NCBI RefSeq assembly: GCF_001598475.1
Contig: NZ_BCZA01000002.1
Span: 1 to 64,000, forward strand
Origin: Pantoea agglomerans NBRC 102470
GTDB lineage: Bacteria; Pseudomonadota; Gammaproteobacteria; Enterobacterales; Enterobacteriaceae
Reading direction: 5' to 3'
DNA: 64,000 nt
Both the position numbers and the translations under genes were made by a program. Positions 48,103 to 58,732 of the stretch are shown one piece after another (the first letter of the stretch is position 1; every line of letters begins with the position of its first letter). A model generated the notes under the pieces. It did no database searches. It worked only from the letters and a program-made list of their open reading frames with translations, and had not been told where the DNA came from.

Positions 48103-48263
48103 TTGGTTCACTCCTTCGCCGGAATCGGGCGTAAAAGTTTTTGCGGTCACCTTATAGAAAGAGGCGACACCCTTTGGTCGTACAGGATGTGGTAAGGGCA
48201 TTTATAGGCCCACCGGAAATTCCGGTTTTAAAAGAACAGTGACGAAGAAATGGTCTGACAACG

Positions 48264-48443
48264 TTATTTGTTTTTAGGGTCCAGAAACGACTCAATAAAA
48301 AGTCTCTGGTTATCACTCAAATCCCATGAATCGGGGATAGACACTTTTTCGTCCTTTGCAAGGGGTTCTTTTCCTTTACAGGAGACCGTCTTGTGCTGAC
48401 CCGAGGTCAGGGAACGTTTATGGCTGAGTGTATTTGCCCACAT
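48264..48443 (-). CDS. Small hypothetical protein, YciX-like by position
   Basis: The 59-residue frame (MWANTLSHKRSLTSGQHK..., ending FIESFLDPKNK) begins 4 bp after the ymiA stop, which suggests translational coupling. It is soluble, basic at the N-terminus and acidic later, with a helix-like SDNQRLFIESFLDP. E. coli has yciX in this place. The assignment is by position only. Confidence 0.55.
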   Translation of the reverse strand: MWANTLSHKRSLTSGQHKTVSCKGKEPLAKDEKVSIPDSWDLSDNQRLFIESFLDPKNK

Positions 48444-48447
48444 GGCT

Positions 48448-48606
48448 TTAGCCCCAGATACGCCAAATCATTAACGCGACAACTACCCAAAACAGCGCAG
48501 AGGCAGCGAATACGGTTAACCAGGCTTTGCGACGAGTGTTGCCGGTACGCTCAACCTTGGTGCTTTTTACCGGGAAACCCGGTTGTACAGTCAGTCGTGT
48601 ATTCAT
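48448..48606 (-). CDS. ymiA: Small membrane protein YmiA
   Basis: The 52-residue product has a polar N-terminus with a basic patch (NTRRKAW) and one C-terminal membrane helix (LTVFAASALFWVVVALMIW) ending RIWG. It closely resembles E. coli YmiA (KRKAWLAVFLGSALFWVVVAL, as I recall it). Function is unknown. It lies between cysB and acnA as in E. coli, followed closely by the YciX-like gene. Confidence 0.85.
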   Translation of the reverse strand: MNTRLTVQPGFPVKSTKVERTGNTRRKAWLTVFAASALFWVVVALMIWRIWG

Positions 48607-49057
48607 AGTTTTTGATAATCACTCTCAACAAAATGATTGATAACATCGATTAAGATTTAGGAGGAATCCTAAACGCGTTAAGGCCAAAAATCCAGTTATT
48701 TTTATTGAGTACAACGATTAACGGTATTAATCAATGAGCCCAGGTAACGTAAGAAATCATTAATACCGGAACTAATATTTAATTAAAAAACCCGCTAAAA
48801 AATTTGAGTTAATTTAAAAACAGATCCACTCAAAACTATAGATAACACTTAAGAACCTTATGTTTACTGGCTTCCCACGTTAGCTCTTAACTGGAGTATG
48901 GGAATATTCCTGGCAAGCCGCAAAGTGACATAGTTAAAAATGTGTTGTAATTCGCATTTAAGAAAGCCCGATGAGGAAACATGTGATCAATGTTTCATTT
49001 ACAAAAAAATCATAAAAACTTTTGAGTCTCATTTGGCGCTAAAGCCTGGAGACAAAA
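48607..49057. other. AT-rich intergenic region between ymiA and cysB
   Basis: This stretch of about 450 bp contains no gene that I can support. A short palindrome (TTTAGGA-GGAA-TCCTAAA, 48656-48673) lies about 50 bp upstream of ymiA and may be an operator or leader hairpin. The rest is AT-rich and presumably holds the ymiA promoter. Confidence 0.45.
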
Positions 49058-49083
49058 AAGGCTGCACCAGGCAGCCTTATGTT
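49058..49083 (-). terminator. Terminator after cysB
   Basis: The stem AAGGCTGC / GCAGCCTT with a five-base loop ends in a six-T run on the minus strand, 20 bp past the cysB stop. Confidence 0.88.
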
Positions 49084-49102
49084 TACGCGGGGAGGTTAAA
49101 TT

Positions 49103-50173
<1,071 letters not shown>

Positions 50174-50227
50174 CTATAACAACTATATCAGTTTAAGTGA
50201 GAGAGTAGAACGGATTGATATAAGGCT

Positions 50228-50253
50228 CAGAAAAAGGCCAGCGAGCGCTGGCC
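50228..50253 (-). repeat. Second copy of the topA terminator
   Basis: The sequence CAG-A5-GGCCAGCGAGCGCTGGCC is repeated almost exactly at 50460-50486 (six A residues there). On the minus strand each is a GC-rich stem followed by T residues. The two direct copies flank the hairpin repeat at 50301-50410. This copy is downstream of the topA terminator in the topA direction and upstream of cysB. Confidence 0.8.
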
Positions 50254-50300
50254 AGAGTATGATGACAGAGTCGGGTCTGGCCTGCTTTGAGACCTGTCTT

Positions 50301-50410
50301 GCGCATAGAACCGGGGCAGATCGGAAAGTCGCTCAAGCCAATCCCTGGTCGCTCGGCCCGCGTCATCCATGGCGCGGGACGCTTTCCTCTTCTGCCCCGG
50401 TTCCCTGCGC
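50301..50410. repeat. Short copy of the intergenic hairpin repeat
   Basis: The arms GCGCATAGAACCGGGGCAGA (50301-50320) and the reverse of the segment ending at 50410 (TCTGCCCCGGTTCCCTGCGC) pair over about 20 bp, with an inner CCCGCG / CGCGGG stem around GTCATCCATG. The same inner GTCATCCATG word and arm layout occur in the element at 44899-45091. It is non-coding and sits between the duplicated terminators. Confidence 0.75.
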
Positions 50411-50462
50411 ACTGAGCTTATTCACTGCTACAGGATTCACTAAGCATAGACCCTGTCGGCAG

Positions 50463-50486
50463 AAAAAAGGCCAGCGAGCGCTGGCC
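50463..50486 (-). terminator. Terminator after topA
   Basis: The perfect eight-base arms GGCCAGCG / CGCTGGCC end in six T residues on the minus strand, 9 bp past the topA stop. Confidence 0.9.
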
Positions 50487-50494
50487 TTCAGGTA

Positions 50495-53119
50495 TTACTT
50501 TTTCGCTTCCTGCCATTTGCCATCTATATAGAAGGCGGACCAGCCGGTTGCCTTGCCCTCTTTTTCTGAGGAGACATACTGCTGCTTGGTCTTGCGGCTG
50601 AACCGCACCAGCGTTTTGTTGCCTTCCGGATCGGCTGCTGGCGCATCGGCCAGATATTTCAGCTTCTCAGGCAGACGATCTTTGAAGCGCTGAAGCTCTT
50701 CCACCAGCGGCGCACGCGTCTCGCGTGATTTCGGGAAGGTGTTGGCCGCGAGGAAAACGCCCGCCGCACCGTCACGCAACACGAAGTAAGCATCTGACTT
50801 CTCACACGCCAGCTCTGGCAGCGGAACCGGATCCTCTTTCGGCGGAGCAACTTCACCACTACGCAGGATCTTGCGGGTGTTTTTGCACTCTTCATTGGTA
50901 CACGCCATGTACTTACCAAAGCGTCCCATCTTCAGGTGCATCTCCGAACCACACTTCTCGCACTCCACCACCGGGCCGTCATAGCCTTTGATGCGGAATT
51001 CGCCCTTCTCAATCTCGTAACCATCACACTCCGGGTTATTACCACAGACATGCAGTTTACGTTCGTTATCGATAAGGTAGCTGTCCATGGCCGTGCCACA
51101 CTTCTGGCAGCGACGACGGGCACGCAGGGCGTTGGTTTCAGCATCATCCCCTTCCAGAATATTGAGAACTTCATTTTCCGGGATCAGGTTGATGGTCTGT
51201 TTGCAGCGCTCTTTAGGCGGCAGCGCATAGCCGGAACAGCCCAGGAAGACGCCGGTACTGGCAGTTCGAATCCCCATCGGACGGCTACAGGTCGGACAGT
51301 CAATCGAGGTCAGCACCATCTGATTCGGCTGCATTCCGCCCTCTTCAGGATCTTTCTCAGCCAGTTCAAGCTGCTGGGTAAAATCGGTGAAGAAGTGGTC
51401 GAGTACCGCTTTCCATTGCGCCTGGTTATTGGCAACCTGATCAAGGTTGCTCTCCATGCGGGCGGTGAAATCATAATTCATCAGTTCGCGGAAGTTCTCT
51501 TCCAGACGATCGGTGACGATTTCACCCATTTTTTCCGCATAAAAACGGCGGTTTTCAACCCGTACGTAGCCACGATCCTGAATCGTCGAGGTAATGGCGG
51601 CGTAGGTGGATGGACGACCAATTCCGCGCTTCTCCAGCTCGCGCACCAGTGACGCTTCGCTGAAGCGCGCCGGTGGCTTGGTGAAGTGCTGACCGGGCAG
51701 CAGTTGCTGCAGGTCCAGAACATCACCCACGCTTACCGCAGGCAGCGTACGATCTTCATCATTCTTACGCAGCGCAGGCATCACTTTGGTCCAGCCGTCG
51801 AAACGCAGAATACGGCCTTTCGCTTTGAGCCGGAAATCACCGGCGGCGGCAGTAATGGTGCTGGAGTCATATTTTGCTGGTGTCATCTGACAGGCAACAA
51901 ACTGACGCCAGATCAGCTGATAGAGTTTCTGCGCATCCGCTTCCATATCTTTCAGCTTTTCCGCCACCACTTCCACATCAGAAGGACGAATCGCTTCGTG
52001 CGCTTCCTGGGAGTTCTCTTTGCTGGCGTAAGTTATGGCGTTTTCAGGCAGATACTTTTTACCGAAATTACTTTCGATATAGCCACGCGCCATGGCGACC
52101 GCATCCTGACTCAGGTTGGTCGAATCGGTACGCATATAAGTAATGTGGCCCGCTTCGTACAGCCGCTGAGCCATCATCATGGTCTTCTTGACGCCAAAGC
52201 CGAGACGGGTGCTGGCAGCCTGCTGCAGTGTCGAGGTGATATAAGGCGCGCCCGGCTTGCTGCTGGTCGGCTTATCTTCACGATCCACGATCTCATAGCG
52301 CGCTTTTTCCAGCAGCGCGACGGCGGCATACGTCTCGTCGCGGTTGACCGGACGGAAGGCTTTATCGCCTTTGTGCGTCACGTCCATCGACAGCTCATCG
52401 CCTTTCGGCGTGGTCAGCGCGGCATTAACTTCCCAGTACTCTTCGGGAACAAAAGCTTTAATCTCACGTTCACGTTCCACCACCAGGCGAACGGCAACGG
52501 ATTGCACACGTCCGGCAGAGAGACCACGAGCGATCTTTTTCCACAGCAGTGGCGAGACCATGTAGCCCACCACGCGATCCATAAAGCGACGCGCCTGCTG
52601 AGCATTCACCCGATCAATATTCAGTTCGCCCGGCTTTTCAAACGCCTGACGAATCGCATTCTTGGTTATTTCGTTAAACACGACGCGGCTGAAGCGCGAG
52701 TCATCACCACCAATCACTTCCCGCAGGTGCCAGGCAATGGCTTCCCCTTCGCGGTCAAGGTCGGTTGCGAGATAGATGTGGTCAGCATTGGCGGCTAACG
52801 CCTTCAGTTCGGCGACCACTTTCTCTTTGCCGGGCAGAATCTGATAGTCCGCTTCCCAGCCGTGATAGGGGTCAACACCCATGCGGCTGACGAGTGCGGC
52901 CTTCTCATCTTTTTTAACTTTTTTGACTTTCTTGTCAGTCGAAGCGTCTTTGACTTTCTTATCTGTCGAGGCGTCAGCACTTTTCTTCGCGGTTGAACCA
53001 CTGGTCGGCAGATCCCGGATATGACCCACGCTGGATTTAACCACGTAATCACTACCCAGGTATTTATTGATTGTTTTAGCCTTTGCCGGGGACTCAACAA
53101 TAACGAGTGCTTTACCCAT
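50495..53119 (-). CDS. topA: DNA topoisomerase I
   Basis: TopA relaxes negative supercoils by cutting one strand. The 874-residue product has the TOPRIM domain ([19 protein letters not shown]), the active-site tyrosine in [15 protein letters not shown] sequence ([11 protein letters not shown]), three C-terminal four-Cys zinc ribbons and the extra C-terminal domain. It is nine residues longer than in E. coli: the lysine-rich insert after residue 45 contains a tandem DASTDKKVK duplication. The gene lies between yciN and cysB as in E. coli. Confidence 0.96.
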   Translation of the reverse strand: MGKALVIVESPAKAKTINKYLGSDYVVKSSVGHIRDLPTSGSTAKKSADASTDKKVKDASTDKKVKKVKKDEKAALVSRMGVDPYHGWEADYQILPGKEKVVAELKALAANADHIYLATDLDREGEAIAWHLREVIGGDDSRFSRVVFNEITKNAIRQAFEKPGELNIDRVNAQQARRFMDRVVGYMVSPLLWKKIARGLSAGRVQSVAVRLVVEREREIKAFVPEEYWEVNAALTTPKGDELSMDVTHKGDKAFRPVNRDETYAAVALLEKARYEIVDREDKPTSSKPGAPYITSTLQQAASTRLGFGVKKTMMMAQRLYEAGHITYMRTDSTNLSQDAVAMARGYIESNFGKKYLPENAITYASKENSQEAHEAIRPSDVEVVAEKLKDMEADAQKLYQLIWRQFVACQMTPAKYDSSTITAAAGDFRLKAKGRILRFDGWTKVMPALRKNDEDRTLPAVSVGDVLDLQQLLPGQHFTKPPARFSEASLVRELEKRGIGRPSTYAAITSTIQDRGYVRVENRRFYAEKMGEIVTDRLEENFRELMNYDFTARMESNLDQVANNQAQWKAVLDHFFTDFTQQLELAEKDPEEGGMQPNQMVLTSIDCPTCSRPMGIRTASTGVFLGCSGYALPPKERCKQTINLIPENEVLNILEGDDAETNALRARRRCQKCGTAMDSYLIDNERKLHVCGNNPECDGYEIEKGEFRIKGYDGPVVECEKCGSEMHLKMGRFGKYMACTNEECKNTRKILRSGEVAPPKEDPVPLPELACEKSDAYFVLRDGAAGVFLAANTFPKSRETRAPLVEELQRFKDRLPEKLKYLADAPAADPEGNKTLVRFSRKTKQQYVSSEKEGKATGWSAFYIDGKWQEAKK

Positions 53120-53490
53120 ATTTACCTTTACCTAATGAAAACATCCTGCTTAACGGGAGAGGATTGGATGCCCAAAAACCCAATGGGTTCAATATTGCTG
53201 CGCCTGTTTAACATTTCAAGGCGGAGGGGTCAATCTCAGATCAGATGATGTGGCGTTATGCAACTGCATGATAAAGAGTGCTTTTTCTATCTGAACTCAT
53301 CGCACATCCTGGTGCAAAATCCCTGAAATCGGAATCGCCCACACTCTACCTGATAAAATCTGTTACGCAACTTAATTAGCACTCAGCCCGGACTTACGCC
53401 AGGTTTTCATCGATTACACCGATTTGTCACACCCTGTGACTCGCCAGTAATATAGAAAGGATTGGAGTACTGTCAAACAGGAGTGAATAA
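53120..53490. other. Divergent promoter region of topA and yciN
   Basis: The 371 bp hold the promoters of topA (minus) and yciN (plus). No gene or repeat was seen. The sequence is AT-rich, as expected for the supercoiling-sensitive topA promoters, but I do not place individual elements. Confidence 0.45.
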
Positions 53491-53739
53491 ATGCAGAGTT
53501 CAACTCAGGCTATTTCCCGCCAGGCGTTGCTGGAAAAGGCCAATGCGCTGATCAAAGAACATGATGATTATTTAGCGGGAATGCAGGCGGATGAGGTGAT
53601 TCAGCAGGGAGAAGTGCTGGTATTTCGCGGACCGTTTTTTCTCGATGCCGATGGAGTGCCGACGGCTAAAACCACGGCGGTGTTTAACGTGTTCAAACAC
53701 CTTGCCGTGGTGCTGTCGCCGCTCTACCACCTGGAATGA
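53491..53739 (+). CDS. yciN: YciN family small protein
   Basis: The 82-residue product is the conserved enterobacterial protein YciN, of unknown function. It contains LLEKANALIKEHDDYLAGM, the motif VLVFRGPFFLDADG and the C-terminal FNVFKHLAVVLSPLYHLE. Its position, divergent from topA and convergent with sohB, matches E. coli. Confidence 0.9.
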   Translation: MQSSTQAISRQALLEKANALIKEHDDYLAGMQADEVIQQGEVLVFRGPFFLDADGVPTAKTTAVFNVFKHLAVVLSPLYHLE

Positions 53740-53741
53740 AA

Positions 53742-53763
53742 AAACCCGGCGCAGGCCGGGTTT
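53742..53763. terminator. Shared terminator between yciN and sohB
   Basis: The stem AAACCCGG / CCGGGTTT with a short GC loop lies between two convergent genes. The minus strand has the better T-run. Confidence 0.85.
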
Positions 53764-53778
53764 AGCATCATCAGATCA

Positions 53779-54825
53779 TCAGAGCAGTGGCTTTTCGCCG
53801 CGCTGCCAGAGTTTCAGCAGCAGGCGCTCTGCCACCGAGCCGGCGCTCTGCGTAAAGCGATCCATCACCTTACGGCGGCGGGCATAATGCACGCCGAGCA
53901 CGCTGAACTTATCCATCTGACGGATGATCAGATCATCGCTGGTGCCGATTTCGTCAACCAGGCCGAGGTCCAGCGCCTGGCGGCCATACCAGTGTTCACC
54001 GGTTGCCACCTGATCGATGTCGAGTGACGGGCGCATCTGGTGGACAAACTGCTTGAACAGCAGGTGCGTTTCGTCGAGATCTTCCTGGAATTTCTCACGT
54101 CCCTCTTCGGTGTTTTCACCAAACAGCGTCAGCGTGCGCTTGTACTGTCCGGCGGTATGCAGCTCAATATCAATATCGTTCCGTTTCAGCAAGCGGTTGA
54201 AATTGGGGATCTGCGCGACCACGCCGATGGAGCCAATAATCGAGAAAGGTGCTGCCACAATACAATCGGCTACGCAGGCCATCATGTAACCGCCGCTGGC
54301 CGCCACTTTATCCACGGCCGCCGTGATACGCAGACCCTGATCGCGCAGACGCTGCAGCTGCGAGGCTGCCAGGCCATAGCCATGAACCACGCCGCCAGGG
54401 CTTTCAAGACGCAGCAGCACTTCATCGCCAGGCTGCTTGACGGCCAGCACGGCTGAAATCTCTTCGCGCAGTGAAGTCACCTCATGGGCGTCCATGCTGC
54501 CTTTGAAATCGAGTACATAGAGCGTGGGCTTCGCACTGTCTGTCTGCCCCTGCTTCGCCGCCTGCTTTTCCGCTTTGGCTTTCAGCTTTTCACTTTTCTT
54601 ATGATTTTTCAGCCAGACTTTTTGTGCCTGAGGCTTCATTTTTGCCAGCTGCAAATCCTCTTTCATCTGTTGATAGTCATCATCCAGATGAGTCAGTCGA
54701 AGCTGACCGTTTTGTGCCCGTTTGCGTAACGCGGCATTCATCACAATCATGACAATCACAGCGACGGCAACCACCAGTGTCACCACTTTCGCTAAAAACA
54801 GTCCATACGTTGAAATAAAATCCAT
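53779..54825 (-). CDS. sohB: SohB, inner-membrane peptidase of the S49 family
   Basis: SohB is an SppA-like serine protease anchored in the inner membrane, found as a multicopy suppressor of degP mutants. The 348-residue product has an N-terminal membrane helix, a lysine-rich linker (60-100) and the S49 catalytic Ser177 (AASGGY) and Lys229 (GQYKR) dyad. The ATG at 54825 gives MDFISTYGLFLAKVV, like E. coli, rather than the upstream in-frame start. Confidence 0.94.
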   Translation of the reverse strand: MDFISTYGLFLAKVVTLVVAVAVIVMIVMNAALRKRAQNGQLRLTHLDDDYQQMKEDLQLAKMKPQAQKVWLKNHKKSEKLKAKAEKQAAKQGQTDSAKPTLYVLDFKGSMDAHEVTSLREEISAVLAVKQPGDEVLLRLESPGGVVHGYGLAASQLQRLRDQGLRITAAVDKVAASGGYMMACVADCIVAAPFSIIGSIGVVAQIPNFNRLLKRNDIDIELHTAGQYKRTLTLFGENTEEGREKFQEDLDETHLLFKQFVHQMRPSLDIDQVATGEHWYGRQALDLGLVDEIGTSDDLIIRQMDKFSVLGVHYARRRKVMDRFTQSAGSVAERLLLKLWQRGEKPLL

Positions 54826-54998
54826 AGGTCGCCTTAGTAAACTGAGAATCAAAAACAGTTCGCCAGTTTAGCCGTTTTGCCCCGCTTCGTCGCCTGAAAT
54901 GCCAGCAGCTGGCACAGAATGCGTGGGTTGGCGATTGCGCCCATTCGTAAATTCAGGCATAAAGCGGAATCATGCTGTTTTCGCTGGAGGACCCCGCT

Positions 54999-55760
54999 GT
55001 GCATTATCAACCGAAAAGCGACCTGCTCAATCATCGCATTATCCTGGTCACTGGCGCTTCAGATGGCATTGGCCGGGAAGCGGCGCTGACTTATGCCCGC
55101 TATGGCGCAGAAGTGATCCTGATGGGCCGTAACCCTGAGAAGCTTCAGCAGGTCGAACAGGCGATCAATCAACTCAATCTCTGCCCTGCTCACACTGTGG
55201 TGTTCGATCTGGCCGAAGCGACACCGGAACGTTGCCAGCAGGTGGCAGAACAGCTGGCACAGCAGTTCCCGCGTCTCGACGGCGTGCTGCATAACGCCGG
55301 TATCCTCGGTGAGATTGTGCCGCTGGCTGAACTCGACCCACAGGTCTGGCAGCAGGTGATGAACATCAACCTGGACGCCACCTTCTTCCTGACGCAGGCG
55401 CTGTTGCCGCTGCTGTTAAAATCTGATGCCGGTTCACTGGTGTTTACCACCTCCAGCGTGGGCCGTACCGGTCGCGCGGGCTGGGGGGCTTACGCCGTCT
55501 CTAAATTTGCTACCGAAGGCATGATGCAGGTACTGGCTGATGAGTATAAAACGCAGGCATTGCGGGTGAACTGTATTAATCCGGGCGGGACGCGAACCAA
55601 AATGCGTGCCAGCGCGTTCCCGCAGGAAGATGCCAATAAGCTGAAAACCCCTGCCGATCTGATGCCGCTCTACCTTTATCTTATGGGTGATGACAGCCGT
55701 CGCAAAACCGGGATCAGCTTTGATGCCCAGCCAGGCAGAAAACCGGGAGCCGCTGAATAA
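54999..55760 (+). CDS. yciK: YciK, short-chain dehydrogenase
   Basis: YciK is a short-chain dehydrogenase/reductase of unknown substrate. The 253-residue product has the cofactor motif TGASDGIG, NAG (HNAGILG) and catalytic YAVSK. The family starts at HYQPKSDLLNHRI preceded by Met, which here is a GTG at 54999 with the ribosome-binding site TGGAGG 8 bp before it. The ATG at 54972 is less likely. The stop overlaps the btuR start (TAATG). Confidence 0.92.
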   Translation: MHYQPKSDLLNHRIILVTGASDGIGREAALTYARYGAEVILMGRNPEKLQQVEQAINQLNLCPAHTVVFDLAEATPERCQQVAEQLAQQFPRLDGVLHNAGILGEIVPLAELDPQVWQQVMNINLDATFFLTQALLPLLLKSDAGSLVFTTSSVGRTGRAGWGAYAVSKFATEGMMQVLADEYKTQALRVNCINPGGTRTKMRASAFPQEDANKLKTPADLMPLYLYLMGDDSRRKTGISFDAQPGRKPGAAE

Positions 55761-56350
55761 TGGCTGACGATCGTCATCAACAGCGTCAGCAGCGGTTAAA
55801 AGAACAGGTTGATGCGCGTATTGCTGCAGCCACTGAGGTTCGTGGCATCCTGATGGTCTTTACCGGCAATGGCAAAGGCAAAACGACTGCGGCCTTTGGC
55901 ACCGCACTCCGCGCCACCGGTCATGGCAAACGCGTGGCGGCTATCCAGTTCATTAAAGGTGACTGGCCGAATGGCGAGCGAAACCTGCTGGAACAGCACG
56001 GTGTTGAATTTCAGGTGATGGCAACCGGCTTTACCTGGGATACGCAGAACCGCGAAACGGATACCGCTGCCTGTCTGGCGGTGTGGCAGCATGCAAAACG
56101 GATGCTGGCCGATGAGCAGCTGGATCTGGTGGTGCTCGACGAAATCACCTATATGGTCAGCATGGATTATCTGCCACTGGAAGAGCTGATAGCGGCCCTG
56201 CAACAGCGCCCGGCGCATCAGAGCGTCATCATTACCGGACGTGGCTGTCATCGCAGCCTGACTGAGATGGCGGATACGGTGACTGAGATGCGGCCGGTTA
56301 AGCACGCTTTTGATGCCGGAATACAGGCTCAGCAGGGAATTGACTGGTAA
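55760..56350 (+). CDS. btuR: Cob(I)alamin adenosyltransferase
   Basis: BtuR (CobO) transfers the adenosyl group of ATP to cob(I)alamin, making adenosylcobalamin from imported or salvaged corrinoid. The 196 residues equal the E. coli length. The P-loop GNGKGKTTAAFG and the conserved VVLDEITYMVS are visible. It is coupled to yciK by a one-base overlap. Confidence 0.95.
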   Translation: MADDRHQQRQQRLKEQVDARIAAATEVRGILMVFTGNGKGKTTAAFGTALRATGHGKRVAAIQFIKGDWPNGERNLLEQHGVEFQVMATGFTWDTQNRETDTAACLAVWQHAKRMLADEQLDLVVLDEITYMVSMDYLPLEELIAALQQRPAHQSVIITGRGCHRSLTEMADTVTEMRPVKHAFDAGIQAQQGIDW

Positions 56351-56360
56351 CAGAAAAAGA

Positions 56361-56386
56361 AAACGCAGCCCTGGGGCTGCGTTTTT
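56361..56386. terminator. Shared terminator between btuR and rluB
   Basis: Eleven-base arms AAACGCAGCCC / GGGCTGCGTTT with a TG centre are followed by T residues on both strands. Confidence 0.9.
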
Positions 56387-56404
56387 AGCGATCGGGCAAC
56401 GTGA

Positions 56405-57295
56405 TTAACCGGAGTTACGTTTGCTGCCCGGATTGCGGCGTGGTGCACGTGGGGTGCTGCTCACTTTACTGTGACGTTTCACGGCACGGCGAATCTGGTT
56501 CGCTTTGGTGCGACGACGATCTTTTTCGACCACCAGTTTGGTGACCGTTTCATCATCCATCTCCACCAGGTTACGCAGGTAGTTAACCGCAGGCAGATCC
56601 AGTTCGGTCCAGCCACCGCGTGGCAGGCCTTTTGGTAAGGTGATATCGCCGTAACGAACACGCATCAGACGACTGACCTGCACGCCGACCGCTTCCCATA
56701 AACGACGCACTTCACGGTTACGTCCTTCGGTCAGGGTCACGTTGTACCACTGGTTGATCCCTTCTCCACCGCCAAATTTCAGGGTTTTAAAGGCAGCCGG
56801 GCCATCTTCCAGCTGAACGCCCTTGCTCAGCTGACGAATCTTATCATCGTCGACCTGACCAAAGACGCGCACCGCATATTCACGTTCCACTTCACGGCTC
56901 GGATGCATCAGGCGGTTCGCCAGTTCACCGTCAGTGGTGAAGAGCATCAGACCACAGGTGTTCACATCCAGACGGCCAACGGCAATCCAGCGTGAACCGC
57001 GCAGACGAGGCAGACGGTCAAATACCGTTGGGCGCCCTTCAGGATCGCTGCGGGTACAGAGTTCACCTTCTGGTTTGTAGTAAGCCAGCACGCGGCAAAC
57101 TTCGGTTGCTGATTCAGCAATCGAGACCAGATGGCCATCAATACGGATTTTCAGAGATTTGCTGCTTTCAACGCGGTCGCCCAGGGTGGCGATCTTGCCG
57201 TCGACGCTGACACGGCCAGCGGCAATCATTGATTCGATTTCACGACGCGAGCCATGACCGGCACGCGCTAAGACTTTCTGTAACTTTTCGCTCAT
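56405..57295 (-). CDS. rluB: 23S rRNA pseudouridine synthase RluB
   Basis: RluB makes pseudouridine 2605 in 23S rRNA. The 296-residue product has an N-terminal S4 RNA-binding domain ([19 protein letters not shown]), the catalytic Asp110 in [10 protein letters not shown] and a basic C-terminal tail. The E. coli protein has 291 residues. Confidence 0.95.
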   Translation of the reverse strand: MSEKLQKVLARAGHGSRREIESMIAAGRVSVDGKIATLGDRVESSKSLKIRIDGHLVSIAESATEVCRVLAYYKPEGELCTRSDPEGRPTVFDRLPRLRGSRWIAVGRLDVNTCGLMLFTTDGELANRLMHPSREVEREYAVRVFGQVDDDKIRQLSKGVQLEDGPAAFKTLKFGGGEGINQWYNVTLTEGRNREVRRLWEAVGVQVSRLMRVRYGDITLPKGLPRGGWTELDLPAVNYLRNLVEMDDETVTKLVVEKDRRRTKANQIRRAVKRHSKVSSTPRAPRRNPGSKRNSG

Positions 57296-58074
57296 TGAGC
57301 TTCCTCTTTGTCGCCTTCCCAGGCGTCACGGTAGGGTGATAATTCTTTCTGAATCAACAGGTTAACCTATTAATTCGGCCCCATTATACAGGCATTTACC
57401 CCTGAAGTAACGCGCTTTATGAGTGGGTCTGAAGCGAATTAAGAAGGGTCAGCCTCTGATAGTTTTAGATCTGATAATATCTGACGCTGATTTAAATAAT
57501 CCCCGTGCATCTGACAGGAATAAGATTAATAAAATGCATGTATTAAAAACTTTATAGCTGATGACAATTAAATTTTCTAACCACTTCAGTTTCATCAACG
57601 TAATGTTCTGGTGATAAAAACCTTAACACTATCTTACACTTTCGCTGGTTTTCCCTTGCTTTTATTCTTCTTAAAAAAACATTAAAGTCAGCACAAACAA
57701 CTGTTTTAATGATTTAATCCATTATAACCGCCAGGTAAATACAAAAAAGTCAGATTTTTCTTAACGAAGATTTATTTAAGGCCTTATTTTCAAGGATATT
57801 TGATTCTTATTAGCTTTAATAAATTGTACGACACTATTAAGCTGATATAATTTATTCCTGAAGCACAATAAAAAGCAGGACTCACGATAGAGGGGTCCTG
57901 CAACAATGAAGTCCGGCTTTTGTTATTCGTTTATAAAAATAGTCTTTTTAGATTAATCCAATAAACCGGCGCATCCGGAGTTGTTGCGTTAATACGGTTC
58001 AGTGATGAACCTTGCTTGCATGTCAAAAATCTTCACCAGGGATTTCCCGACATGCCTGAATAAAGAAACCCATC
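57296..58074. other. Long AT-rich intergenic region
   Basis: About 780 bp lie between rluB and the lipoprotein gene, where E. coli has rluB and yciO nearly adjacent. The sequence is much more AT-rich than the flanks. A hairpin with arms GCAGGAC / GTCCTGC (57875-57901) is followed by GTCCGGCTTTTG and could be a terminator or part of a leader. No complete gene is visible. The composition suggests acquired DNA together with the next gene. Confidence 0.5.
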
Positions 58075-58722
58075 ATGAAAAACCTGTTGCTGTGCCCGGT
58101 GCTTGCTGCACTGGTGCTGAGCGGGTGTTCTGTGGGCCATACTGAGTACAGTCGTACGGCGATGCAGCACGTAGATATGAGCGTAACTGGCATTCCGACG
58201 ATCCTCGGTCTCGGCACACTGGGCACCAGCATTCCTCTGACGCCTGAATATAGCCTGACAGCTGCGCACGTTGCCAAAACTGCCGTGCAGCGCGTCAAGT
58301 CTTATCACCCTTATTGCGACCTTGCGATTATTTATCACAAGAATGACGCCAGCACGCTGACTAAGTTCCGCAGCAGCGACATCGGCGATCCGGTTAAAAT
58401 GTATGGCTACAGTTTTATTTCAGCGATGCCGGTTGAATCCACCGGAGTTAATTTAGCCCGTACGGCTATTCGGAATAACTGGAATAAAAGTCCCTGTATA
58501 GCCATGGCTTCCAATGCAGGTGTTGTTCAGGGGATGTCGGGCGGCGGCGTTTATAACCGTGATGATACGCTGGGCGGCGTGATTGTTGGCTATTCTGACT
58601 CGATTAAAAATGGGCGTAATAACAAAGTGATCCTGAAAGATGTGTCACTTTATATTCCTTACGGCCAGTTCAAAAGCTGGTTAGAGTCGAATCTGGCCCA
58701 GACACCGACACGCGGTGCCTGA
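58075..58722 (+). CDS. Trypsin-like serine protease lipoprotein
   Basis: The 215-residue product has a lipoprotein signal with lipobox LSGC (Cys18) and a compact trypsin-like domain. The probable catalytic triad is His65 (LTAAHVAK), Asp82 (YCDLAII) and Ser155 (GMSGGGVY). The domain is smaller than usual (about 190 residues). It is likely anchored in the outer or inner membrane facing the periplasm, with unknown substrate. No DegP-type PDZ domain is present. It stands alone in the AT-rich interval between rluB and yciO, not found there in E. coli. Confidence 0.7.
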   Translation: MKNLLLCPVLAALVLSGCSVGHTEYSRTAMQHVDMSVTGIPTILGLGTLGTSIPLTPEYSLTAAHVAKTAVQRVKSYHPYCDLAIIYHKNDASTLTKFRSSDIGDPVKMYGYSFISAMPVESTGVNLARTAIRNNWNKSPCIAMASNAGVVQGMSGGGVYNRDDTLGGVIVGYSDSIKNGRNNKVILKDVSLYIPYGQFKSWLESNLAQTPTRGA

Positions 58723-58732
58723 GCCTGAGGGC

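Noticed and set aside
51686..52798. Plus-strand ORF of 370 residues
   Set aside because: It is antisense to topA. The His/Arg-rich composition is typical of a shadow frame.
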